A DNA stretch of 64,000 nucleotides from Gammaproteobacteria bacterium. GTDB lineage: Bacteria; Pseudomonadota; Gammaproteobacteria; Burkholderiales; Thiobacillaceae. Numbering within the stretch: the stretch's first letter is position 1; each line of letters begins with the position of its first letter. Below are positions 18,236 through 27,059 of the stretch, piece after piece. The stretch covers positions 62,001 to 126,000 of the forward strand of contig JAHJNN010000008.1 of NCBI GenBank assembly GCA_018820765.1, read 5' to 3'. Below the pieces are notes generated by a model. That model did no database searches, was not told the DNA's origin, and saw only the letters and a list, made by a program, of their open reading frames with translations. The position numbers and the translations under genes are program-made.

Positions 18236-19440
18236 CACAATGGCAGGTTCCCGATCAGGTCATAAACCGGCAGCAGCACCGACACCAGGATGCCGCCAAG
18301 CAGAATGCCGAGGATGGCAGTCAGCAGCGGCTCCAGGACCCGGAGCCCGTTTTCGATCGAATCCAGCACTTCGCGATTGTAAAAATACGTCACGTTATCC
18401 AGCGCTTCGTCGAGCGCGCCGGTGGTCTCGCCCACGCGCAGCATGCGGATCACCAGCGGCGGAAACAGCGCCAGCGACTGGAAGCTTTCCGACAGCCCGC
18501 GCCCGTCGGCGATCTGCTGCGCGGCGCGGCGGATGCCGCCGGCGATCACCCGGTTGCCCGCCACCATTTCGCCCGCCCGCAAAGCATCCAGCACGGTGAC
18601 CCCCGAGCGGTACATCATCGCCAGCGTGTTGGTGAAGCGCGACAGCACGATCTTCTGCACGATCGGTCCGATGATGGGCAGCCGTAACTGGGTGCGGTCC
18701 CACCATTCGCGTCCCGCCTCGGTCTGCCGCACCCACAGCGGCAGACCGATTCCCAGCGCCAGCATCAGCAGCAGGCCGATCAGCCAGTACGACTGCATCG
18801 CGTTCGATATCGCCATCAGGATCAGCGTCGGCAGCGGCAGTACCACGCCCATCGTCTCGACCAGGGAGAGCACCTGCGGTACCAGGTACAGCATCAAGAA
18901 CAGGATGGCGACGCCGACGACCACCAGCACCATCGCCGGGTAGATCATCAGCCGTTTGGCCTTGGAGGCGACCTCCTCCTGCCACTTGAGCGATTCGGCC
19001 AGGCGATCGAACACCGTATCCAGCAGCCCGGTCTGCTCGCCTGCGCGCACGCTGTGGACGAACACCGCGCCGAACACCGCCGGGTGCGCGGCCAGCGCCT
19101 GCGACAGCACCTTGCCGCCCTCCAGGTCTTCCAGCAGCGCGGTCAGCACATCGCGAAAGCCGGGCTTTTCCATGCTGTCGCGCAGATCGCGCAAGCCTTC
19201 CAGCAGCGGAATCCCGGCGCGCGTGATGTAGCGCATGTGGATGCAGAAGGTGACCAGGTCGCGCCGCGTGACGCGCTCGCGTCCACTGGGCGCATATTGC
19301 CGCGACAGCTCGGCCAGCGTGACGAGATCCAGCCCCATGCGCTTCAGGCGCAGTTCGAGGTCGACGTCGTTGACCGCCGACAGCGTGCCCTTGACGCTGC
19401 GGCCGGTTTGGTCGATGGCGCGGTAGTCGAAGAAGGGCAT
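18235..19440 (-). CDS. MshG/PilC/GspF-type inner-membrane platform protein
   Basis: This 401-aa protein has two repeated T2SS-F domains, each with helical cytoplasmic parts and membrane segments (around 165-190, 215-240 and 370-395). Signatures are FCIHMRYITRAGIPLLEGL in the first half and RFTNTLAMMYRSGVTVLDAL in the second. It transmits force from the MshE ATPase to the growing pilus. A cruciform repeat separates it from mshE. Confidence 0.88.
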   Translation of the reverse strand: MPFFDYRAIDQTGRSVKGTLSAVNDVDLELRLKRMGLDLVTLAELSRQYAPSGRERVTRRDLVTFCIHMRYITRAGIPLLEGLRDLRDSMEKPGFRDVLTALLEDLEGGKVLSQALAAHPAVFGAVFVHSVRAGEQTGLLDTVFDRLAESLKWQEEVASKAKRLMIYPAMVLVVVGVAILFLMLYLVPQVLSLVETMGVVLPLPTLILMAISNAMQSYWLIGLLLMLALGIGLPLWVRQTEAGREWWDRTQLRLPIIGPIVQKIVLSRFTNTLAMMYRSGVTVLDALRAGEMVAGNRVIAGGIRRAAQQIADGRGLSESFQSLALFPPLVIRMLRVGETTGALDEALDNVTYFYNREVLDSIENGLRVLEPLLTAILGILLGGILVSVLLPVYDLIGNLPL

Positions 19441-19456
19441 GGCTGTTTCCAGGGGG

Positions 19457-19569
19457 CAGGGGTCAGGATTCAGGGGTCAGGGAATGAGCGGCTTTGCCGC
19501 ACTCGACGAATTCATGAAACGCGGCGAAGCCGCACAAAGCCCCCCCTGATCCCTGAATCCTGACCCCTG
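19457..19569. repeat. Cruciform repeat element between mshE and mshG
   Basis: A 26-bp arm at 19457-19482 pairs with 19544-19569 with one mismatch. The arm is itself built of GGGGTCAGG/ATTCAG units. Inside lie two GC hairpin halves, GCGGCTTTGCCGC (19488-19500) and GCGGCGAAGCCGC (19521-19533). It fills most of the 138-bp gap between mshE and mshG, while other genes in this operon overlap or lie within a few bases. No coding capacity or transposase is seen. Confidence 0.85.
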
Positions 19570-19578
19570 AATCCTCCA

Positions 19579-21276
19579 TCACACCCGCCCCGTCAAATCC
19601 ACCACTCGCGCCACTTCCGCCAGCGAGGTCACGCCATCGAGCACGCGCTTGACGCCGTCTTCGGCCAGCGGGTGATAGCCGTGCTCGAACGCGGCGCGGC
19701 GGATTTCGTGCAGGGGGGCGTGGTTGGCGACCAGTTCGTCGAGCTCGGGATCCATCCGCAGCAACTCGATCAAGGCGAGCCGTCCCCGGTAGCCTTTGTT
19801 GCTGCATGCCGGACAGCCGGTCGCGCGAAAGATCCACGGCGGCTCGGCGGGATCGACACCGAGGATGAGCGACTCATGTTCGTCCGGCGTGTAGGCCTCC
19901 CTGCAGTGCGGGCACAGCTTGCGCACCAGGCGCTGGGCGACGACGCCGATGATGTTGCCGGACAGGATGCCGGGCTGTACGCCAATGTCCATCAGGCGCG
20001 GAAACACGCCGAGGGCGGAGTTGGTGTGCAGGGTGGTGAACACCTGGTGGCCGGTCATGGCGGCGCGAAAGGCCATTTCGGCGGTGTCCTTGTCGCGGAT
20101 TTCGCCGACCAGGATGATGTCCGGATCCTGCCGCATGATGGAGCGGATGCCGTTGGCGAAATCAAGCTTCAGCGTTTCGTTGACCGAGCTCTGGCGCATC
20201 AGGGTGACCGGGTATTCGACCGGGTCTTCCAGCGTCATGATATTGACGGTCTCGTTGTTCAGATGCGACAGCATCGAGTACAGCGTGGTGGTTTTGCCGG
20301 AACCGGTCGGGCCGGTCACGACCAGGATGCCTTCGGGGCGCGCCATCATCAGCTGCAGTTCGCGCAGGGCGTCGGTGGTGAAACCCATCTGCTCCAGCGG
20401 CACGATGGATTTCTCGCGGTCGAGGATGCGCAGCACCAGGTTTTCGCCGTGGATGCCGGGCTGGCTGGATACGCGAAAGTCGATCGGGCGGCCGTTCAGG
20501 GTGAGCGACATGCGGCCGTCCTGCGGCGCGCGCGTTTCGGCGATGTTCATCCCGGACAGCACCTTCAGCCGCACCAGAATGCCCGGCCAGTAGGTCTTGT
20601 GCAGGCTGCGGATCTGTTCCAGCACGCCGTCGATGCGGTAGCGGATGCGCAGGAAGGCGTGCTCGGGCTCGAAGTGGATGTCGGACGACTCGCGCTTCAC
20701 CGCATCGGTGAGCAACGCGCCGACCAGCCGCACCACCGGCTGGGTGTATTCCTCGGTTTCGGGATTGAGGCTGGCGTAATCGACTTCGCCGGTCTCGATT
20801 TCGCGCAGGATGCCGTCGAGCGAGAGGTCGAAGCCGTAGAACTTGTCGATGCATTCCAGCAGCTGCGCTTCGCTCGCCAGCAGGGTGTCGATTTCGAGCT
20901 GGCCGCCGAGCGCGGCTTTCAGCTGATCGAGCGCAACGACGTTGAACATGTCGGTGGTCGCCAGCGTCAGCACGTTGCGCGCGGCGTCGTGGGCGATCGG
21001 CAGCAGATGGTGGCGGCGGGCGAATTCCTCGGGCACCAGTTGCAGCGCTTCGGGGTCGGCCACCACCTGGGTGAGGTCGATGCCCTGGCTGCCGAGCGCG
21101 TTGGCGAGCTGGTCGCGCAGCACCGCCTCGGTCATGAAGCCCAGCGCCACCAACTGGCGGCCGATCGGCAGGCCGGTCGCCTTCTGTTCCTTCAGGCCGA
21201 TGCGCAGCTGGTCGAGGGTGATGAGACCCTGCGAGACCAGGGTTTCGCCCATGCGGAGTTTTTTTCTGCGCTCCAT
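19579..21276 (-). CDS. MshE-like pilus assembly ATPase
   Basis: This 565-aa GspE/PilB-family ATPase has two N-terminal MshEN repeats (MGETLVSQGLITLDQLRIGL and IGRQLVALGFMTEAVLRDQL). It also has Walker A GPTGSGKT (around residue 325), an Asp box, Walker B-type ILVGEIRDKDTAEMA, a His box TLHTNSA and a CPHC...CPAC zinc motif. It powers pilus extension. The MshEN motifs in known proteins bind c-di-GMP, so the pilus is probably under c-di-GMP control (family knowledge). I start at ATG 21276, within the spacing after mshN. Confidence 0.92.
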   Translation of the reverse strand: MERRKKLRMGETLVSQGLITLDQLRIGLKEQKATGLPIGRQLVALGFMTEAVLRDQLANALGSQGIDLTQVVADPEALQLVPEEFARRHHLLPIAHDAARNVLTLATTDMFNVVALDQLKAALGGQLEIDTLLASEAQLLECIDKFYGFDLSLDGILREIETGEVDYASLNPETEEYTQPVVRLVGALLTDAVKRESSDIHFEPEHAFLRIRYRIDGVLEQIRSLHKTYWPGILVRLKVLSGMNIAETRAPQDGRMSLTLNGRPIDFRVSSQPGIHGENLVLRILDREKSIVPLEQMGFTTDALRELQLMMARPEGILVVTGPTGSGKTTTLYSMLSHLNNETVNIMTLEDPVEYPVTLMRQSSVNETLKLDFANGIRSIMRQDPDIILVGEIRDKDTAEMAFRAAMTGHQVFTTLHTNSALGVFPRLMDIGVQPGILSGNIIGVVAQRLVRKLCPHCREAYTPDEHESLILGVDPAEPPWIFRATGCPACSNKGYRGRLALIELLRMDPELDELVANHAPLHEIRRAAFEHGYHPLAEDGVKRVLDGVTSLAEVARVVDLTGRV

Positions 21277-21287
21277 TGCGGCGTGTC

Positions 21288-22382
21288 TTAGCGAACCGCT
21301 TTCAGTTGCTGCACGCGCGCTTCGGCTTGGGCGCGGTCGAAGCGGTGCGCGCCGCCGCTGACGAGCGCTTTTTCGTAGTACGTCAGCGCGGCCGGATATT
21401 GGCGCAACTGGTCGAGACTGACTGCCAGGTTGAAGGCGTAGTCGGCGTTGCCGGGTGCGCCGCGCCAGGCCTCGAAATAGGCGGCCTGGGCGTCGTGCCA
21501 GCGGGACGTGTCGGCGTAGAGATTGCCGAGGGTCTGGTAGAGCTGCGGACTGGGATCGCGATCGATCAGCGTCTTGAGGCGGCTTTCGGTCGCCTGGCTG
21601 TCGGTGTTGCCGAGCAGGTCGAGCAGCGCACCCTGCGCGGCGGCATTGCGCGGGTCGAGGTCGAGCACCTCGCGATAAAGACGCTGCGCGTCCGCCTCGC
21701 GATTCTGCACGCTGGCAATCGCCGCCAGCCCCAGCAGGGCATCGACGCTGCGCGTGCGGGCGGCGGCCTGGCCGTAGAGCCGCTGCGCTTCGCTCAGCGC
21801 GCCGCGCTGATAGGCGGCATAGGCCTGGGCGAGCACCGTGGTTTGCGCGTCGGGCTGGAACAGCGGCAGCGCCGTGGGCGCGGGCGCAATGCTGCGCGCG
21901 GCCGGCTCGCTGCGGGCAGGCCGCGGTGCAGTTTCGGCAGGGGCCGTGGCGGCCGGCTCTGGCTGGGTGAATGCGGGCGCGGGCAAGGCGGCCGGCGCGG
22001 GTTCGGTTACGACGGGTGTGACAAGCGGCGCGATGGGCGCCGCGGCAATCGCAGGGGCAGGCGCGGGGGCGACCGCGGCCGGTGGCTGCAGGGCGAAGTA
22101 GAGATAGATGCCGTAACCCAGCGCGACCAGCGCGGCCAGCAGGGCGGTGAGCGGCACCAGCGAAAGTCGCGGCCAACGGAAAGCGGGCGCACGGCGCGCT
22201 TCGGGGGACAGTCCAATGCTGCCGAACAGCAGGGGCGGCGGCTCCACCCATTCGCGTGCCTGGGCGACGCCTTGCGCGCCCAGGGGCTCCAGTTCGAGAT
22301 CGCTCTCATCCCGGTTGCCGGCCGCGGACTTGTCTGCATGGGCGGCTTCGGCCAGCTTCAGGGCTTTGAGCAGCAGGCTCAA
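21288..22382 (-). CDS. MshN-like TPR protein
   Basis: This 364-aa protein has one membrane helix (about residues 75-95), a Pro/Ala-rich linker, and a periplasmic series of TPR-like repeats from about 185 with LRLYGQAA-type helices such as YREVLDLDPRNAAAQGALLD. It occupies the mshN position, overlapping mshL upstream by ATGA and lying 11 bp before mshE. It probably helps localise or assemble the secretin (inferred from MshN/PilF-like roles). Confidence 0.78.
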   Translation of the reverse strand: MSLLLKALKLAEAAHADKSAAGNRDESDLELEPLGAQGVAQAREWVEPPPLLFGSIGLSPEARRAPAFRWPRLSLVPLTALLAALVALGYGIYLYFALQPPAAVAPAPAPAIAAAPIAPLVTPVVTEPAPAALPAPAFTQPEPAATAPAETAPRPARSEPAARSIAPAPTALPLFQPDAQTTVLAQAYAAYQRGALSEAQRLYGQAAARTRSVDALLGLAAIASVQNREADAQRLYREVLDLDPRNAAAQGALLDLLGNTDSQATESRLKTLIDRDPSPQLYQTLGNLYADTSRWHDAQAAYFEAWRGAPGNADYAFNLAVSLDQLRQYPAALTYYEKALVSGGAHRFDRAQAEARVQQLKAVR

Positions 22383-24163
22383 GGCGAGCTCCGGGCATTG
22401 CTGGGCAGCAGGCGCTGGAACTGGCGCAGCTCCTCACTTTCCAGCGTGGGGTTGGAGACGACGATGGGACGCAGGAAGATCACCAGCTCGGTCTGGCTGT
22501 TGATGCGTTCGTGCTGGCCGAATATGGCCCCGACGCCTTCCGGGCGCGACAGGACCGGCAGGCCGTCGCGCGCGTTGTTGGTGTCGTCCTGGATCAGGCC
22601 GCCGAGCATCACGGTCTGGCCGCTCCTCACTTGCAGCAGGGATTCCATTTCGCGCACCTGAATGACGGGGACGAGATTGGCGACATCTTTTAGTTCAGGA
22701 TTGGGGTCGGACACATCGCCCACCTTGCGTGAGATGGTGGGGCGCACGGTGAGCGAGACCATGCCGTTTTCACTGATCTGCGGCAGCACCGACATCACGA
22801 TGCCGACCGGGACGGCCCGCGCTGTGGTCGTGTATACAGCTGGCGACGTTAGAAATCCGCCTGAGTAGCTGGCGGGGGTGACTTCGACAGAGAAATACAC
22901 CAGATTGTTGACCACTTTCAGCATCGCGGTCTGGTTGTTCAAGGCCATCAGTTTGGGGCTGGAAAGCACTTTGGTGTTGCCGTAGGACTCCAGCAGGTCG
23001 ATCGCAGCTTTGAAGCCATTGCTGCCAGTATTGGTGTAGGTGGCCTGGATGAACGGTGTAAGTGTTCCCGCCAAGGCGTTGGTGCCGGCGCCGAGTGCCG
23101 CGATCTCCCAGCCGCTTGCTCCGACAGCCAATGCTTTTGACCAGTCGATGCCGGCGCGGTATTGATCCTTGAGCGTGACTTCGACGATGGTGGCTTCGAT
23201 CAGTACCTGGCGCTGAGAAGCGTTGGAAACCGTGTCGAGATACTCACGGACGAGTTCGTGTTGGCGTTCAGTTGCAAAAACCGAAACTGTGCCCGCGATG
23301 ACATTAACAATGACCTCGCGCTCACTATCGCTTAGTTGTGGCGTGGCACTTTGCGGAATGGTAGCGCGAACGCGGTCTTCGTCTCTTCCATACCTTCCGG
23401 TGACGTCGGCTTGATCGGTTTTCCGATATTGATCACGGGTGTATTCGGCGAAGGCGACGCGTTCTGCACGTTCTTCAGCCTTTTTCTTCTCGATTTTGGT
23501 GGCATACAAGATGTTCGCGAGATTGTCTTTAAGTGCCGCCCAGTAGTCATTGTTGGAGGTGGTGATGACGCTGGTGTTGGAATTGTTGCCGGCATTGTTG
23601 CCGCCGGATGTGGCTCCTCCACCTGCCTGCGAAACATCGCTGGAACCTGTCGCGGCGATTTGTGAAGCAACGCCAATACTCGAAGCAGTATTGCGTGACA
23701 GGTTCACATAGTTCACCTTGTAAGTCTTGAGGTAAGGCGTGTCGGGCATGATCGACACGGTGCGGCCGTTCATTTCGTAGCGCAGGTCGGCCTGCCGTGC
23801 GATGCGGTCGAGGATGGCGGGCAGCGGCTCCTGCACCGCGTTGAGCGAGACGTTGCCGGATATTCCCGGATGCAGGTCGATGTTGTACTGGGTGTCGCGC
23901 GCGATGGAAAACAGCAGGTCTTTCACCGGCACGTCGTTGACCACCACGGTGTAGGTTGGCACCGGCGCGCCCGGCTTGGGCGGCGGCAGCGCGGGCGCGG
24001 CCTTCACCGGCGCGGGCGGCGGCGCCAGCACGGCGGGCTGGCTGGGCTGGGTGATGTGGCCGGACGAGGTGTCGAACGCCTGGGGCGGCACGCAACCGCC
24101 CATCATCACCAGGCTGGCGAGGGCCAGGGTTGTCGATCGCGGGCGTTTCAACACAGCGTTCAT
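22379..24163 (-). CDS. MshL-like secretin lipoprotein
   Basis: This 594-aa outer-membrane secretin has a lipoprotein signal with the lipobox Cys at residue 24 (LVMMGGC). It also has STN/N-domain repeats with VNDVPVKDLLFSIARD, and a C-terminal secretin core containing VLSSPKLMALNNQTA and VRSGQTVMLGGLIQD. It forms the pore through which the pilus leaves the cell. It overlaps mshM by ATGA. Confidence 0.9.
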   Translation of the reverse strand: MNAVLKRPRSTTLALASLVMMGGCVPPQAFDTSSGHITQPSQPAVLAPPPAPVKAAPALPPPKPGAPVPTYTVVVNDVPVKDLLFSIARDTQYNIDLHPGISGNVSLNAVQEPLPAILDRIARQADLRYEMNGRTVSIMPDTPYLKTYKVNYVNLSRNTASSIGVASQIAATGSSDVSQAGGGATSGGNNAGNNSNTSVITTSNNDYWAALKDNLANILYATKIEKKKAEERAERVAFAEYTRDQYRKTDQADVTGRYGRDEDRVRATIPQSATPQLSDSEREVIVNVIAGTVSVFATERQHELVREYLDTVSNASQRQVLIEATIVEVTLKDQYRAGIDWSKALAVGASGWEIAALGAGTNALAGTLTPFIQATYTNTGSNGFKAAIDLLESYGNTKVLSSPKLMALNNQTAMLKVVNNLVYFSVEVTPASYSGGFLTSPAVYTTTARAVPVGIVMSVLPQISENGMVSLTVRPTISRKVGDVSDPNPELKDVANLVPVIQVREMESLLQVRSGQTVMLGGLIQDDTNNARDGLPVLSRPEGVGAIFGQHERINSQTELVIFLRPIVVSNPTLESEELRQFQRLLPSNARSSP

Positions 24164-25461
24164 GGTGATCCAGTGGGTAGGACTACGGTGCGCATTTTGC
24201 CGACCGTGCGCAGAAACGGGTCGCTTGCGGGCATGGTCGGCAGCGTGCGCAGTGCCGCCATCGCCGCCTCGCGGTCGGGGAACTCGCCTGCCAGGATCAT
24301 CCAGGCGGGCGACCCCTGGCTGAGGCCGTGCAGTACCCGCACCGGTTGCGGCGTGGCGGCGTTCAAACTTCCCAATAATACGGCTGCCTTGTCCGCTTCT
24401 TTAGCCGATGCTACCTGGATCACGTGGGTATCGGGCGCAGCCGCGGCGAGCCAGCGCTGGGTCTGTCGCGCCAGGTCGGTGACGTCGGGCGCGGGTGGCG
24501 CCGGCGGTGCGTGCGAAACGGCTGCCTTGACCGGCGTGGCGGACGGCAGCGGCTGCCAGGCGACGAAGGCCAGCAAGCCCAGCGCGGCCGTCAGGCCGAG
24601 GCCTGGCCAGGCCCAGCGACGCAGCGCGGGCCGCGCGGCCGCCTGGCCCGATAGCGGCTGCATGTCGGCATCGTTTGCCGCGGCCTCCAAGTGAGCCGCG
24701 GTCAGGGTGTGGGTTTGTCCGGCATAGGCCGCCAGCAGGGTTTTGTCGGCCAGCACGTTGATGCGGCGCGAGAGGCCGCCGGACAGTCGCGTCATGCGCG
24801 CGACGAGCGACGGCGGAAACAGGTCGGGGCCGCGGTAGCCCGCCACGGCGAGCCGCGCGCGCAGGTAGGCCGCCACCTCGGTTTCTGCCAGCGGCGACAG
24901 GTTCAGGCTCAGGGTGATGCGGTCTTTCAGCTGGCGGATGCGCGGGTCGGCCAGTTGCGCGTCGAGTTCGGGCTGGCCGAACAGCACGATCTGCAGCAGC
25001 TTGTCGGTGGCGGTTTCCAGGTTGGTCAGCAGGCGCAGGAACTCCAGGTTGTCGAGCGCAATGCCCTGCGCCTCCTCGACGAACACCACCACGCGCCGCC
25101 CGGCCTGGTGGCGCGCCAGCAGGGTGGTGTTGAGCTGCGCCAGACGGGCTTGCCGCCCGCTCTCCGGCGCCTCGACGCCGAGGTCGGCCAGGATCGCCGC
25201 CAGCATGTCGTCGGGCGACAGGCTGGGGTTGCCGAGGTAGACGCTGTCGACGCTGCCGGGCAGCTGGGCGACCAGCTTGCGGCACAGCATGGTTTTGCCG
25301 CTGCCGACTTCGCCCACCACCTTGATGATGCCTTCGCCCTGGCCGATGGCGTAGAGCAGGGCGGCGAGCATTTCTCCGCGCTGGCCGCCGGCATACCAGT
25401 ACTCGGTATTCGGCGTGATGCGGAAGGGGGCTTCTTTCAGACCGAAATAGTCGAGGTACAC
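24160..25461 (-). CDS. MshM-like AAA+ ATPase with C-terminal SPOR-like domain
   Basis: This 433-aa ExeA-family protein has Walker A GEVGSGKT at residues 50-57, Walker B VVVFVEEAQG, a membrane segment near 280-300, and a C-terminal part with HVIQVASAKEADKAAVLLG that looks like a SPOR/peptidoglycan-binding domain. Relatives insert secretins through the cell wall. It lies 9 bp after the sigma-54 activator gene and overlaps mshL. Confidence 0.82.
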   Translation of the reverse strand: MYLDYFGLKEAPFRITPNTEYWYAGGQRGEMLAALLYAIGQGEGIIKVVGEVGSGKTMLCRKLVAQLPGSVDSVYLGNPSLSPDDMLAAILADLGVEAPESGRQARLAQLNTTLLARHQAGRRVVVFVEEAQGIALDNLEFLRLLTNLETATDKLLQIVLFGQPELDAQLADPRIRQLKDRITLSLNLSPLAETEVAAYLRARLAVAGYRGPDLFPPSLVARMTRLSGGLSRRINVLADKTLLAAYAGQTHTLTAAHLEAAANDADMQPLSGQAAARPALRRWAWPGLGLTAALGLLAFVAWQPLPSATPVKAAVSHAPPAPPAPDVTDLARQTQRWLAAAAPDTHVIQVASAKEADKAAVLLGSLNAATPQPVRVLHGLSQGSPAWMILAGEFPDREAAMAALRTLPTMPASDPFLRTVGKMRTVVLPTGSP

Positions 25462-25470
25462 GGAGGTGGT

Positions 25471-26901
25471 TTATTCGGTTCCGTACGTTTGCATACGGCT
25501 ATAGAGCGTGGTGCGGTTGATGCCCAAGAGCTTGGCCGCCTGCGACAGGTTGCCGTGGGTCATGTTGAGCGCCGCCTCGACGTAGGCTTTTTCCCACTGG
25601 CGCAGGGTGACGTCGAGGTTGAAGTTGGCCAGCGTCTGCAGCTGCTTGCGCGCCAGTTCGATCAGCGCCCTGCCGTCGTTGGCCAGCGGAATTTCCTGCG
25701 GGTAAGCCTGATCGGTGTCGAGCTCGTCTTCCAGCTGCTGGGCGTTGACCGCCATGCCGGGGTATTTGGTGGTGAGGCGGATGGCGATGTTGCGCAGTTC
25801 GCGCACGTTGCCGGGGAAGTGGTAGTCCTCCCACATCTGCTGCGCGCGCGCGTCGAGCGAGAACGGCTGGCTCTTGGCTTCGCGGGCATAAAAGTCGCGG
25901 AAGTGGTTGAGCAGGGTGAGCTTGTCCTGTCCCATCTCGCGCAGCGGCGGCACTGCGATGGAAAATACCGACAGCCGGTGGTAGAGGTCGGCGCGGAAGC
26001 GTCCGGCCTTGATCTCGGCGCGCAGGTCGCGGTTGGTGGCGGTCACCACGCGGGCGTTGGAAAAGCGCGGCTGGGTTTCGCCGACGCGCTGGTATTCGCC
26101 GTTTTCCAGCACGCGCAACAGCTTGGCCTGCAATTCCAGCGGCAGTTCGCCGATTTCGTCGAGGAACAGGGTGCCGTTCTCCGCTTCCTCGAAGTAGCCG
26201 GCGCGCGCGCTGGTGGCGCCGGTGAAGGCACCCTTGGCATAACCGAACAGCGTGGGCTCGACCAGCGTCGGCGAAATCGCGGCGCAGTTGAGCGCGAGAT
26301 AGGGCTTGGCCGCGCGCGGCGACAAGCCGTGCAGGCTGGACGCGACGCGCTCCTTGCCGCTGCCGGACTCGCCCTCGATCAGCACCGGGAAGGGTGCGGC
26401 GGCGTATTGCTTGATCTGCTGGCGCAGCTTGTCCATCGCCGGGCTTTCGCCGACGATGCCGGAATCCTTGACCGGCGCGGGTGCCTTGTCGGCGCTGCGC
26501 TCGGCGTCCTGCACCAGAAGCGCATTGAACAGCAGGGATTTCAGCCGCTCGGGCTCGCACGGCTTGGCGACGAAATCGATCGCGCCGAGCGCGCGCGCGT
26601 GGCGCGCGTTGGCCTCGTCGCTCTGGCCGGAGAGCACCAGGATCTTGATGCTGGGGGAAATGCCGAGGAGGTCGGCGATCAGGGCGAAGCCTTCGTCGGG
26701 CTTGTGCGGCTGCGGCGGCAGGCCGAGGTCGACCAGCGCCAGTTGCGGCGGCTCGTCCAGCTGCATCAGCAGGCTTTTCACCTGGGCGCGCGATTCGGCA
26801 GCCGAGATGTCGAAGTCCTTGCTCAGCACATAGGTCAGGGTGTCGGAAATCAGCGGATCGTCATCGACGATCAGCAAGCTCGGTTTGTTGGTTTGGACCA
26901 C
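25471..26901 (-). CDS. Sigma-54-dependent response regulator (PrsR-like)
   Basis: This 476-aa protein has a receiver domain with acidic pocket DDDP and phospho-Asp in [10 protein letters not shown], an AAA+ domain with Walker [15 protein letters not shown] loop (sigma-54 contact) and Walker B-type [11 protein letters not shown], and a Fis-type HTH at the C-terminus with [18 protein letters not shown]. It resembles PrsR/PEP-CTERM-box regulators. It is the first gene of the pilus operon, so it may activate it and the distant pilin promoter. The 158-bp gap upstream holds a -24 TGGCAC (26989-26984) but no proper -12. Confidence 0.88.
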   Translation of the reverse strand: MVQTNKPSLLIVDDDPLISDTLTYVLSKDFDISAAESRAQVKSLLMQLDEPPQLALVDLGLPPQPHKPDEGFALIADLLGISPSIKILVLSGQSDEANARHARALGAIDFVAKPCEPERLKSLLFNALLVQDAERSADKAPAPVKDSGIVGESPAMDKLRQQIKQYAAAPFPVLIEGESGSGKERVASSLHGLSPRAAKPYLALNCAAISPTLVEPTLFGYAKGAFTGATSARAGYFEEAENGTLFLDEIGELPLELQAKLLRVLENGEYQRVGETQPRFSNARVVTATNRDLRAEIKAGRFRADLYHRLSVFSIAVPPLREMGQDKLTLLNHFRDFYAREAKSQPFSLDARAQQMWEDYHFPGNVRELRNIAIRLTTKYPGMAVNAQQLEDELDTDQAYPQEIPLANDGRALIELARKQLQTLANFNLDVTLRQWEKAYVEAALNMTHGNLSQAAKLLGINRTTLYSRMQTYGTE

Positions 26902-27059
26902 ATGTCCTCCTGGTCGAATGGTGCCGAAATCGCGCCTCTCTTTTTGGAGTGATGTCTGGGCGTGTGTCGGATTTTCGACGATTGTGCCAGAGACCCGATG
27001 AAAGTAAAACCGGGTCGAGCCGGCCGGACGGCGGCGGGACGAACGACAGGAGGGGCTGG

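Noticed and set aside
12293-26901. Type II secretion system instead of a pilus locus
   Set aside because: Gene order and the MshM/MshN/MshI/MshJ-type proteins with MshEN repeats fit the MSHA family. No GspC, GspD with N0-C signal or GspG-K set is present.
26984-26989. -24-like TGGCAC before the sigma-54 activator gene
   Set aside because: At the right distance the -12 element reads TCGAA instead of TTGCA, so the invariant GC is missing. Not listed as a promoter.
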